A stretch of DNA of 64,000 nucleotides, from assembly GCA_002420185.1 (NCBI GenBank), contig DIHO01000017.1, positions 1-64,000 of the forward strand. The letters run 5' to 3'. This document shows positions 18,745 through 27,545 of the stretch, one piece after another. Position 1 is the first letter of the stretch. Every line of letters begins with the position of its first letter. Source of the stretch: Opitutales bacterium UBA5694. Its GTDB lineage: Bacteria > Verrucomicrobiota > Verrucomicrobiia > Opitutales > Opitutaceae. The notes below the pieces were generated by a model. That model was given only the letters and a program-made list of their open reading frames with translations, did not search any database and was not told the origin of the DNA. The translations under genes and the position numbers were made by a program.

Positions 18745-19530
18745 TTATAGGCCCATCGCTTCCGTCGCCAACTGCCTCAACAGACCAGTTGAGGAATGCA
18801 AAATCTTTTGCGGTGGCACCTCTACTAGGGCTCGAGAGACCTGATATTCCTCGGCAGCCATCAAGTTGATCGATAGCACTTTTGAGGCGTTTCTAAAAAC
18901 CTCGACCCGCACCGGCACTTCTCCTCCCCGCAGTCGATCATCCAGCTCCGGCACCTTGAGCCCACCCGAACCGAAGAGCCAGGAATCCGCTAATGAACCC
19001 CAATTAACCATGTAGTCTTTTGATAAATACATATCGTAACGGATTCCGGCTTCACCCAAATAACGACTCAAATTCGCCCGAAAGTTCCGCAAAGCATAGG
19101 GGCCCGATTTTTCTGGTAGCTTCATATCCACCGGAGCACCCGACAATGCCAAAGCCCGAAAAGCTAGCCCCAGCAAAACCTTGTCATATCCGCGGAATCG
19201 ATACGCATCGATATCATCGCCATACAGTATAAAGTCGTCCACATCATGACGAAACAAGGCAGTTGAAACCCCAGGTGGGGCATTATTCGCGAAAACGTCC
19301 GCGACATCAAGCGAAGGTACACTGAGCCGGTTTTCTGTTACTATGACATCAACCTGCTTTCGCTCAACCGCCCTTCCAGTTTGGACTGAATAGCGCGAAA
19401 CGACGTACCGGAGTGAACCTTCAAAATACCCGTCGCCCTTTTGAACCTGGAAATCTACCCCAAGAACATTTGAACCCACGGCCAAAAAAAACCCGACTGC
19501 CAGGTACCTGTTCTCCCATTCACGCTTCAC
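18745..19530 (-). CDS. Secreted hypothetical protein
   Basis: Starting at the GTG at 19530 gives about 261 residues with a signal peptide (KREWENRYLAVGFFLAVGSNVLG). The frame is open 20 codons further up to a TTG at 19590, but that would bury the signal sequence. The mature part is mixed alpha/beta with GYDKVLLGLAFRALALSGAP and a Trp-rich centre (YMVNWGSLADSWLFGSGG). No family is recognised. It lies 24 bases upstream of the decayed vWA gene on the same strand, so it probably belonged to the same operon and may be losing its function. Confidence 0.55.
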   Translation of the reverse strand: MKREWENRYLAVGFFLAVGSNVLGVDFQVQKGDGYFEGSLRYVVSRYSVQTGRAVERKQVDVIVTENRLSVPSLDVADVFANNAPPGVSTALFRHDVDDFILYGDDIDAYRFRGYDKVLLGLAFRALALSGAPVDMKLPEKSGPYALRNFRANLSRYLGEAGIRYDMYLSKDYMVNWGSLADSWLFGSGGLKVPELDDRLRGGEVPVRVEVFRNASKVLSINLMAAEEYQVSRALVEVPPQKILHSSTGLLRQLATEAMGL

Positions 19531-20097
19531 TCTAACTAAAAAAAATCTTCCCTGAGAGAATTGCAACCCCACTCGGTTCGGATCGGACAAAATATATCAC
19601 AACGCCCTGTGCTACCGCATTTCAATCACCAAACGAAAACGACCATCCCTATTTACTCCTCTCCGCTTTTTTCTAACTCTAGGCCCATTTACCGTGTATC
19701 TTAGGCTACTAACGCAATTTCTCCTTCCATGAGCACAACCGCTAATCCCTCTCGCCGTGGCGAATCCGGCAACGTTATCGCCGATCTCGCCAGCTTTTTC
19801 ATACCTGAACTCGGCCAGCTTGTCCAAGGTCATAATCTCTAAGTAGCTTTCTTCGTTGTAATGACCACCACAACCCACTTTACCAGCTTTGTGGTGTTCA
19901 CTTGGCCTTTCACTCTTACTTTCCATCTTTGGTACATCATAAACGCAGCAACCTTCAAGGTCTAGCCAGGCAACCAAAGAACCGCTTACTACCATCGACT
20001 ATGGTCGGATCCGACAGGCCAGCAAGCAGCCCAAATGACACAATAGAACCTGCGGCTGATTGCTCGCACTGAGCACGAGCGCCCCAAATTAATGCTT
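19531..20097. other. Stretch without a confident gene
   Basis: A minus-strand frame of 127 codons (19995-19612) is open here but has an unusual composition (CGGHYNEESYLEIM, then a run of Arg/Lys near its end), and neighbouring frames hold short protein-like pieces such as LAVVLMEGEIALVA. This pattern suggests another decayed gene in the vWA operon rather than a real protein, but I cannot name it. Confidence 0.35.
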
Positions 20098-21474
20098 CTA
20101 CTTTTGCCTGTTTTCAGCATGCACTGCGAAATCGTCCATGGCCGCTCCAGTGTCACCCTGCTCTTCCATCCATCTCTTTAACTCTTCCCTCAGAGCCTCT
20201 TTCACTTTCACGTACTCAGGGTTGCTTGCGAGGTTGTTCATTTCGTAAATGTCCTCATCTACCCTGTAAAGCTCTTCGGCAGGGCGTTTGTGATACTTTT
20301 TCAAAAGAGCGATCGCCTCCGGATCACCTTTTGCCTCCGCTTTTTTCAACTCCGGCCACCAGGTCAATCGAGAGTCCATCAGCATGACATGCTTTTCATG
20401 GTAGGACGTATCAGGATTCAGGTTCAGCAAGTAGTGAAACTGTTCATTCCGTATCGAGCGAATAGGATACGGATTCCCCTCCGGAACGTTATTGTGAACT
20501 CCATATACAAATTTTCGCAAAGGCTGATCCTCACCTCTCAAGTGCCGATAAAAGCTAATCCCGTCGAACATCTCCTCACCTTCCTTAGTTCCCGTCGCCT
20601 CCAAAAATGTCGGCAACACATCCGCCATTTGCACAAGAGCATTCGAGACACTACCCGCCTCAATTTTGCCCGGCCAGCGAGCAATCAGCCCAGTATGAAC
20701 GCCCAAGTCCCAGTTGCTCCACTTGGCAAAACCCAGTGCCCAGCCTTGCTCTGAAGATAACATGACCAGCGTGTCGTCCTCCTGCTCCAAGCCCGCAAGC
20801 AAATCCAGGATTTCTCCTGTCTCCCGATCGAAATCCTCAACCTCCGCCAAATAGCGTGTCATCACTTCGCGGATCGCAGGCGTATCAAACTGCAAAGGAT
20901 TCAAAGATACCGTGTCCGGATCAAAACGCGACGGGTCACCCGTTGTCCACGCCGCGTGAGCGTTGTTTGAGCAGATGAAAAGGCAGTAAGGCTGGTCCGA
21001 ATCGCGTGTCATGAATTCACGAACACCCTCCCCGGCGGGGAATCCCTTCAAAACCTCGAAGGGAAAAGTCGACTCAGGCGACGCATGTTTCTTACCCGAT
21101 AACCCGACGCGGTAACCCTGCTCCTCGAGATAGTGGCAAACGCTTTTCGTCCCTAGTTTGGCCGAAGAGTGATTCCAAGCCACACCATTGCGTACTGGAT
21201 ACAGGCCCGTATAGAGTTCCGCCCGAAAAGGTGCACACATCGCCATTGCCGCATATGCTCGAGTAAACCGCATCCCTTCACTCGCAAGTTCGTCAATACG
21301 CGGTGTCTCCGCATCGACACCCCCATAACAGCCCAACAAATTGTAAGTTAAGTCGTCAGCCAAAATGAAAACGAAGTTAGGCTTTTCAGACGACTCCGCT
21401 GCAACATGAAACCCTACCAACACCAGAGTCAGTAAGGCTAAAATAGTCCGGTGGATATTATTCATTAAAAACAC
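20098..21474 (-). CDS. Secreted sulfatase (S1 type, CxPxR)
   Basis: Hydrolyses sulfate esters of a carbohydrate in the periplasm or outside the cell. The 458-residue protein has a signal peptide (TILALLTLVLVGFHVAAE), the metal-binding FVFILADDL, and the formylglycine signature CAPFRAELYTG with Cys at residue 80. It has the supporting Lys/His segment LSGKKHASPE instead of the common GKWHLG, and SSEQGW where many sulfatases have SDNG. The EQG variant is also seen in some heparan-sulfatase-like groups. The ATG at 21465 is an equally good start. No maturase is encoded nearby. It is the first sulfatase of the window and is separated from the others by the helicase. Confidence 0.9.
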   Translation of the reverse strand: MFLMNNIHRTILALLTLVLVGFHVAAESSEKPNFVFILADDLTYNLLGCYGGVDAETPRIDELASEGMRFTRAYAAMAMCAPFRAELYTGLYPVRNGVAWNHSSAKLGTKSVCHYLEEQGYRVGLSGKKHASPESTFPFEVLKGFPAGEGVREFMTRDSDQPYCLFICSNNAHAAWTTGDPSRFDPDTVSLNPLQFDTPAIREVMTRYLAEVEDFDRETGEILDLLAGLEQEDDTLVMLSSEQGWALGFAKWSNWDLGVHTGLIARWPGKIEAGSVSNALVQMADVLPTFLEATGTKEGEEMFDGISFYRHLRGEDQPLRKFVYGVHNNVPEGNPYPIRSIRNEQFHYLLNLNPDTSYHEKHVMLMDSRLTWWPELKKAEAKGDPEAIALLKKYHKRPAEELYRVDEDIYEMNNLASNPEYVKVKEALREELKRWMEEQGDTGAAMDDFAVHAENRQK

Positions 21475-21718
21475 CCTAGCCCCACGATTTGAGCAATCAA
21501 GGAGTAAGGTGAGAAAGAAGAGTTAAATTTCCCCCAGATAGAAGTGATACGGATTACTGTAAAATAATGATGTGCTCCAATTTGGACACACAAGCAACAC
21601 TCCCAATTACCATGGGAGAAGCCGATGCTCCCCACGGTTGGTCATCCGGTTTTCACGTGGTACCCTAGGCGGTCCAGCCCACGCCATCCTAGCTTCATTT
21701 GAGAAGCGAGACTCCGTG

Positions 21719-22190
21719 TTACCTTACGCTGATAGTCATCTTCTTCGTGTTGCTCGCTGCAACAGATTGCACACCTTTCACAGTTTTGAGAATTGGTAAA
21801 CCCTCCCCAACCCTAATCGTGTATTTGCCATTTGTGTACACTTTAGGGCGATAAGTTTTGCTTTTTACTCGAGTGGTATAAAGCACATCACCTGTCGATT
21901 CTTCAATGACTGGAACTACTGGGTTTTCGATTCCTTTGAAACTCAGCTCGGGAACACTGGAACAAGGAATTCGGATTAACTTCAGAGTCGACGCCTCGAT
22001 ACCTATGAACATATTGAAATCGATAGGTTTTGGAATCTTGGGTTTCTGTTTGTATTTGTGGTCTGCCGAAGCTGGTTCCGCTTGAGTGTATGAAAAAGAT
22101 AAAGACTGTGGAATTGCTCTACTGAATCCGTTTGGGATTAATCCAAGTCCCTGTTGGGGTAAATCGCCCGTTTTCAGTTTGATAAATTAA
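21719..22190 (-). pseudogene. 5'-truncated remnant, perhaps of a PhoD-like phosphatase C-terminus
   Basis: The minus-strand frame is open from about 22190 to 21719 but has no ATG, GTG or TTG before 22012, so no whole protein can be made. The last 70 residues (PVVPVIEESTGDVLYTTRV, then YRPKVYTNGKYTIRVGEG) look like a C-terminal beta-sandwich seen in some PVC PhoD-like alkaline phosphatases. The upstream part (GLGLIPNGFSRAIPQSLSF) is unrecognised. The family call is weak. Confidence 0.35.
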
Positions 22191-22317
22191 TTATCCGGCT
22201 ATGAGCAATTTTTTGCAACATCGATCAAGCTTAACCTATTATTGGGTAGGGATCTATCGGAAATGATTTCGAAATACCCAAAAAGATCTTCCAAAGTTAG
22301 ACAAAGCTACCTCTAAG

Positions 22318-24147
22318 TTAGACATCGCGACCCGCTCGTCGTTTTTTGAACGGCAGCTTTCCGCTCTTCGTATGAGCGGGTCTCCCTCTACTCTGCGATC
22401 GAGCCTCTCTACAATGGTCCCGATTGTTGTTTCCCTTGTTTTTCTTGGACGAAACATCCAACCGCGAAATACGCATTTGCTCGCCCGATACCCAGGCTTT
22501 CTTTAAAATCTGGACCACTTCACGCGGCATCCCTTCTGGCAAATCTACCGTACTGTAGTCTTCGTAGAGTTCGATCCTGCCAATAAATTTGCTGTCTAGT
22601 CCCGCCTCGTTGGAAATCGTACCGACTATATTTCCTGGCCTTACTCCATGCTTATAACCCACCTCGATACGAAATCGCTCTGTCCCAGTTTCAGGGGGCA
22701 TCCGCTTGTACTCTCTCTTATCGCGCCGGGGAGGGCTACTTTCCAAATCCAGACCAATACCGGAACGTCGCTCACGAGGTTTCCAGTCGTCGTTCCGGTC
22801 CTGGCGGAAAGCCTTTCGTTCGGATAGCAGCAAAGGCGAATCCCCTTGAGCGATTTTTGCCAACGCTGCTGCAATTTCCGATGAGGGAACATCGTGTTCT
22901 TGGCGGTACTGCTCGATTATGTCTTTGAAAAAATCCAGACCGTTCTGGTCGAGGACTTCTGTAATTTTCGTCTTAAATTTATCGATACGCTTATCGTTGA
23001 TATCCTGAGTGGTTGGCATCTCCATCAACTCGATCTTCTTGTTGGTCGTTCGCTCTATCGACTGCAAGAGACGCTTTTCCCGCGGTGTCACAAACAGAAT
23101 CGCATCACCCGCACGACCCGCACGGCCTGTTCGGCCAATCCGATGGATATAGGATTCATTGTCGTACGGAATGTCGTAATTGACTACGTGGCTCACACGA
23201 TCGACATCCAACCCCCGCGCTGCCACATCGGTGGCGATCAATATGTCCAGCTTCCCCGTCTTGAGCCGATTGATTGTTTTTTCGCGCTTGGCCTGAGGGA
23301 TGTCCCCACTGAGTGGCGCGGCCGCGAAGCCTCTAGCCTGAAGGCGCTCGGTCAACTCTGCCGTAGCCAGCTTGGTCCGGACAAATATGATCATCGCGTC
23401 AAACTCCTCACCTTCGAGGACTCGAGTCAAAGCATCTAGCTTGTGGAGCCCACTCACCATCCAATAGCGCTGGCGGATCGTCTCTGCGGTCGAGGTCGTC
23501 GTCTTGATCTTAATCTCAACAGGATCATTCAGGTGACGCTGGGCAATCCGCTTTATCGGAGCTGGCACCGTAGCCGAAAAGAGAGCGACTTGTCGGCCCG
23601 CTGGAGTCCGTTCCATAATCCAGTCAACATCTTCGATGAATCCCATCCGTAGCATCTCGTCTGCCTCATCAAGAACGACGCAGGACAACGCTCCCAAATC
23701 CAAAGTCTCACGGCGCATATGGTCCATCACCCGGCCTGGAGTGCCGACTATCACATGAACTCCGCGGTTCAACTGTCGCAACTGAGCACGAAAGTCCGTA
23801 CCTCCATAAATTGGGATTACATGGAAATTTTTTAGCTTTGCCGCATACTTTTGAAACGCTTCTGCGACCTGGATGGCGAGCTCTCGGGTCGGTGTCAGCA
23901 CGATTACTTGCGGCTTTTTCATAATCGAAAAATCAATTTTCGAAAGGAGAGGAAGGGCAAATGCGGCTGTTTTTCCAGTCCCTGTTTGGGCCTGTCCAAT
24001 CACATCGCGCCCTTCCAGCACATGCGGAATAATAGCCGCTTGGATTGGCGAGGGTGATTCATAGCCAATTTCAACCAACCCTTTCATCACCGAATCGGAA
24101 AGTCCTAAATCATTGAAAACCTGTATGTTGTCTTTGTCTTCGCTCAT
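22318..24147 (-). CDS. deaD: DEAD-box ATP-dependent RNA helicase
   Basis: Unwinds RNA duplexes in ribosome assembly and cold adaptation. From the ATG at 24147 the protein has 609 residues: Q motif (F-DLGLSDSVMKGL), AQTGTGKTAAFALPL (Walker A), PTRELAIQ, TPGRVMDH, VLDEADEML (DEAD), FSATVP (SAT), ARGLDVDRVSHVVNYD and HRIGRTGRAG. The C-terminal part has a DbpA-type RNA-binding fold (RFRIEVGYKHGVRPGNIVG) and a basic tail (KKRRAGRDV). The frame reaches 24192, but the 15 extra residues precede the natural MSEDKDN start. The symbol follows the CsdA/DeaD domain plan. Confidence 0.93.
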   Translation of the reverse strand: MSEDKDNIQVFNDLGLSDSVMKGLVEIGYESPSPIQAAIIPHVLEGRDVIGQAQTGTGKTAAFALPLLSKIDFSIMKKPQVIVLTPTRELAIQVAEAFQKYAAKLKNFHVIPIYGGTDFRAQLRQLNRGVHVIVGTPGRVMDHMRRETLDLGALSCVVLDEADEMLRMGFIEDVDWIMERTPAGRQVALFSATVPAPIKRIAQRHLNDPVEIKIKTTTSTAETIRQRYWMVSGLHKLDALTRVLEGEEFDAMIIFVRTKLATAELTERLQARGFAAAPLSGDIPQAKREKTINRLKTGKLDILIATDVAARGLDVDRVSHVVNYDIPYDNESYIHRIGRTGRAGRAGDAILFVTPREKRLLQSIERTTNKKIELMEMPTTQDINDKRIDKFKTKITEVLDQNGLDFFKDIIEQYRQEHDVPSSEIAAALAKIAQGDSPLLLSERKAFRQDRNDDWKPRERRSGIGLDLESSPPRRDKREYKRMPPETGTERFRIEVGYKHGVRPGNIVGTISNEAGLDSKFIGRIELYEDYSTVDLPEGMPREVVQILKKAWVSGEQMRISRLDVSSKKNKGNNNRDHCREARSQSRGRPAHTKSGKLPFKKRRAGRDV

Positions 24148-24441
24148 ATCAAACACCGTTAAGCGAGAGTCGATCCTCAACCAGGCCCGCAAAGTTGGTC
24201 GTGCATTAGGGATCGCTTCTCTGCAAGCAGCAAGAAGATTCGCGAGTGCCGAAAATGGCTCCCTACCCTGCCCTAAAAGATCAAAGGCTCATGCTGAAAA
24301 ACCCCGAATCGTAAGGCGTCTAATCCACGCGACAACCCAGCCGACAAAGCTAGCCACCGTAGATTGTCTCCCATCATCGACAAGCCACTGAAATCTCGCC
24401 GTTGACAGCCAGCCTACCAAACGTTGATCATTGAAATACCA

Positions 24442-26052
24442 ATGAAAATCACCCCAATTCTCTTTTTCATTCTCGGTTTTACTCTGCTAGGTCTATCTGA
24501 TCCAAAAAGCGAAGCCGCAGCCTACCCTGGCAAACCCAACATCGTACTCATTATTTCGGACGACATGGGTTACTCGGATCTAAACTGCTATGGCGGTGAA
24601 ATTGAGACTCCCCAACTAGACGCCCTCGCCGCCACAGGAATTCGATTCACGAATTTCTACGTCAATAATATGTGCTGGCCCACTCGAGCCAGTTTGATGA
24701 CGGGATTGTATCCAAAATCATCCCTATCTGACGGATCCCCTATGGGCGGGTTTCATCCCGATGTCACGACGCTTCCCCAAGCGCTCAAAACCGCTGGCTA
24801 TGCTACTTTCATGTCTGGTAAGTGGCACTTGTCTGATCCCGAGCAGCCCAATGGCCCCAGTGCACCCCACAAACGAGGATTCGATCGAGCATACAGCACC
24901 TATTGGGGGACCTCAGACTTTTTCGCACCTGTAGATCTTTACCTGAATGGCGAACGTCGAGATCATGAATGGAAAAAGAATCCAGATTTTTACTACACCG
25001 ATGCGATCACCGACTACGCACTTGAGTTTTTAAAAGATCATTCTTTGGATGAATCTAAGAAAGAGAATCCCTTCTTCCTCTACGTAGCCTACAATGCCGC
25101 CCACTGGCCCTTGCACGCCAGGCCAGAGGATATCGCCCACTACAAAGGCAAATACGCCCAAGGCTGGGACAATCTAAGAAAAAAGCGCTACCACCGCATG
25201 GTAGAACTAGGCATCATCGATCCTTCATGGCAATTGTCTCCTCGGCACCCGGAAGTTTCTGCTTGGGAAGATGAGGCTCACAAAGCATGGCAGGAGCGTC
25301 GGATGGAAGTGTATGCCGCCCAAATTACCTCCATGGACCGGAATATTAGCCGCATCGTAGAGCATCTCGAAGCGACTGGCGAACTGAACAATACTCTCTT
25401 CGTTTACCAGCAGGACAATGGAGGCTGCCACGTAGAGTATCCACCCGAGCGGACTGGATCCTGGACAAGGCCCTTCACGACCGATGGGAAGCGGACTCCC
25501 ATCACAGCCGGCAATCTTCCTCACATCATGCCAGGTCCCCAAAGTACCTGGCAATCCTACGGCTATGGCTGGGCCAACGCTTCCAATACGCCCTACCGAC
25601 TTTTCAAGCAACACGACCACGAAGGCGGCACACGTTCCCCTCTCATAATCTCGTGGCCTGAAGGGCTCAAACCGGAGCTCAAAGGTGGCCTCACCGATGA
25701 AGTTTGCCACGTAATCGATCTCATGCCCACGCTTATCGAAGCGGCGGGGGGCGAGATCGTAATCCAGAAACCCCTTCCAATCGAGGGTAAGTCATTCTTC
25801 TCAATTCTCCGAGGAGAGCCTCAAAAATTCAAACCTCACGAAGCTCTTTTCTGGGCCCACAGTAAAGGAAAAGCCGTTCGTGTCGGCGACTGGAAACTCG
25901 TGTCCGAAAACAGGAGACCTTGGGAGCTATATAATCTCGCGGACGACCCCACTGAACTGTACAACCTCGTTTCTGAAATGCCAGAGAAGGTAGCCCTTCT
26001 AGAAAAACGCCACACCGAATGGGTCAAGCGAACCGACCTTGGCAAACGGTAG
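24442..26052 (+). CDS. Secreted arylsulfatase-like sulfatase (CWPTR)
   Basis: A 536-residue type I sulfatase with a signal peptide (ITPILFFILGFTLLGLS). The metal ligands are in IVLIISDDMGYSDLN, the formylglycine Cys78 in CWPTRASLMTG, the substrate Lys-His in SGKWHLSDP, and a late metal-site strand reads QQDNGGC instead of the more usual SDNG. An insert with HWPLHARPEDIAHYKGKYAQ and KAWQERRMEVYAAQ is shared almost word for word with the sulfatase at 35105-36750, so these are paralogues of one subfamily. A TTG at 24424 would add six residues; the ATG is preferred. The tail of another sulfatase follows directly. Confidence 0.93.
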   Translation: MKITPILFFILGFTLLGLSDPKSEAAAYPGKPNIVLIISDDMGYSDLNCYGGEIETPQLDALAATGIRFTNFYVNNMCWPTRASLMTGLYPKSSLSDGSPMGGFHPDVTTLPQALKTAGYATFMSGKWHLSDPEQPNGPSAPHKRGFDRAYSTYWGTSDFFAPVDLYLNGERRDHEWKKNPDFYYTDAITDYALEFLKDHSLDESKKENPFFLYVAYNAAHWPLHARPEDIAHYKGKYAQGWDNLRKKRYHRMVELGIIDPSWQLSPRHPEVSAWEDEAHKAWQERRMEVYAAQITSMDRNISRIVEHLEATGELNNTLFVYQQDNGGCHVEYPPERTGSWTRPFTTDGKRTPITAGNLPHIMPGPQSTWQSYGYGWANASNTPYRLFKQHDHEGGTRSPLIISWPEGLKPELKGGLTDEVCHVIDLMPTLIEAAGGEIVIQKPLPIEGKSFFSILRGEPQKFKPHEALFWAHSKGKAVRVGDWKLVSENRRPWELYNLADDPTELYNLVSEMPEKVALLEKRHTEWVKRTDLGKR

Positions 26053-26053
26053 G

Positions 26054-26293
26054 GGTAGAAATCCGGAACGGGTTGTTCGCGAAGGCGACTGGAAACTACT
26101 CGGCAACCCGACAGACCGTTCCGACAAGGCTCCTCTTGGAAAGGACGACACCTTGTTTCTAGCTAATCTTAGAATGGATCCTACGGAAATATCCAACCTC
26201 GATACTCAATACCCCGAAGTCGTTAAATGTCTTTCTGGCCTCCAAAACGTTTTCTCGATGATTATTCAAGAAACTCTCACTCCGGAACCGTGA
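26054..26293 (+). pseudogene. C-terminal fragment of another sulfatase
   Basis: A short frame encodes only the sulfatase C-terminal strand and tail: RVVREGDWKLLGNPTD, then TLFLANLRMDPTEISNLDTQ and PEVVKCL. This is the typical 'V-R-x-G-D-W-K-L ... L-DP-E-NL' end of S1 sulfatases, with no catalytic part. It starts right at the end of the 24442-26052 gene (its frame overlaps that stop), as expected from deletion or recombination between tandem sulfatase copies. Confidence 0.75.
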
Positions 26294-26433
26294 AAAAACT
26301 TACGAATCAAAAGAATTTTATAAAAGGACCATCTTAGGAAGCGTTGGGCTCCACTCTAATTAACTCAACTCGATATACCCTAGTCCAATTAGTGTCCCGA
26401 GTAATCAAACTTCAAGTTTCCAATACATCTAAA

Positions 26434-27267
26434 ATGCTCGCAACAAATATCTACCCTTGGCTTACCTTCTACCGACGACAAGGACGCGATTTCGAAGCCA
26501 ATCTCGAAAGTTCCATCAAAGAAATCAAACAGAGCGGCGCCGATAGTCTGGAACCCATTCTCAGCACTCCGGAGAAAACGAACCAGCTTGCGGACGTCTT
26601 GATCGATAAAGGCGTCTCCATGGTTTCTGCCTACGTTAATAGCAAGTTGCATGAGAAAGCAGACGTTCAGGAGTCCATCGACACGGTTCTTAAGCTCACC
26701 CGTATCGCCCAGGACCGAATGGGGACAAAAATCATCGTCACTAACCCTATACCCATCCACTGGGATGAACCCGAAAACAAAAACGATGATCAAATCAAGC
26801 TGCAAGGCGATTCACTCACCAACCTCGGGGAAGCCTTGTCGAGAGAAGGCCTGACACTAGCCTATCACAACCACGACTCAGAACTGAGATTGGCTGGCCG
26901 CGAATTCCATCACATGCTCGCTTCAACCGATCCTCAGTACGTAAAATTCTGCCTTGACTCACACTGGATATTCCGTGGCTCCGGAGATTCAAATGTCGCC
27001 CTTTATAACGTAATTAAACTTTACGGCGATCGAATCGTTGAGCTCCATGTTCGACAGTCGAAAAAAGGCATCTGGACCGAAACACTAGGCGATGGGGACA
27101 TCGATTACAGTTTTCTAATGAAAGTCACACATGAAATTGGTATTCGCCCTCTCGTGACAGTCGAACAAGCCGTAGAAGAAAACTCTCCAAATACCATGGA
27201 TAGCTTGGCCGCCCATAAAATCTCTCACGCGAATGCACGGGATATCTTCGCATCGTTTCTTTCGTAA
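26434..27267 (+). CDS. Sugar phosphate isomerase/epimerase-type TIM barrel
   Basis: A 277-residue xylose-isomerase-like TIM-barrel protein. I start at ATG 26434 (MLATNIYPWLTFYRRQG) because the upstream 30 residues of the open frame lack barrel sequence. Strand motifs include SGADSLEPI, LAYHNHDSEL with metal-binding His residues, VKFCLDSHWIF with Asp and His, and ELHVRQSKKGIW plus VTVEQAV providing later metal ligands. No signal peptide, so cytoplasmic. Such proteins isomerise or epimerise keto-sugars or inositol-type compounds. The surrounding sulfatases and the oxidoreductase downstream suggest a sugar released from a polysaccharide. Confidence 0.84.
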   Translation: MLATNIYPWLTFYRRQGRDFEANLESSIKEIKQSGADSLEPILSTPEKTNQLADVLIDKGVSMVSAYVNSKLHEKADVQESIDTVLKLTRIAQDRMGTKIIVTNPIPIHWDEPENKNDDQIKLQGDSLTNLGEALSREGLTLAYHNHDSELRLAGREFHHMLASTDPQYVKFCLDSHWIFRGSGDSNVALYNVIKLYGDRIVELHVRQSKKGIWTETLGDGDIDYSFLMKVTHEIGIRPLVTVEQAVEENSPNTMDSLAAHKISHANARDIFASFLS

Positions 27268-27545
27268 GGAAGAGAGTTTTTAATGCTACTCTAATTCAAT
27301 TCCTAAAACCAAATTTGTGATAAATGGGTCCGAGTGATCCAAACAAGCCAAAAATGCAGATGAAACCAGATCGATCGTTTTCTTCCCCTTATCCGGCGGA
27401 AAGAGGGTCCTTTAGTGTGCAATTCGTTGAAAGGGACTTCCCGTTGGCCCCAAAACAATCTCCTACACCTCTTTTGGTCAATGAATTAGTTTTCCTTTCC
27501 CAATCGGTCCGATTCGCCTACCCTTTCCGGATATAGAATTACTGT

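Noticed and set aside
19612..19995. 127-codon minus-strand frame
   Set aside because: Composition and a basic tail are unlike a real protein; it more likely belongs to the decaying vWA operon and I could not identify it.
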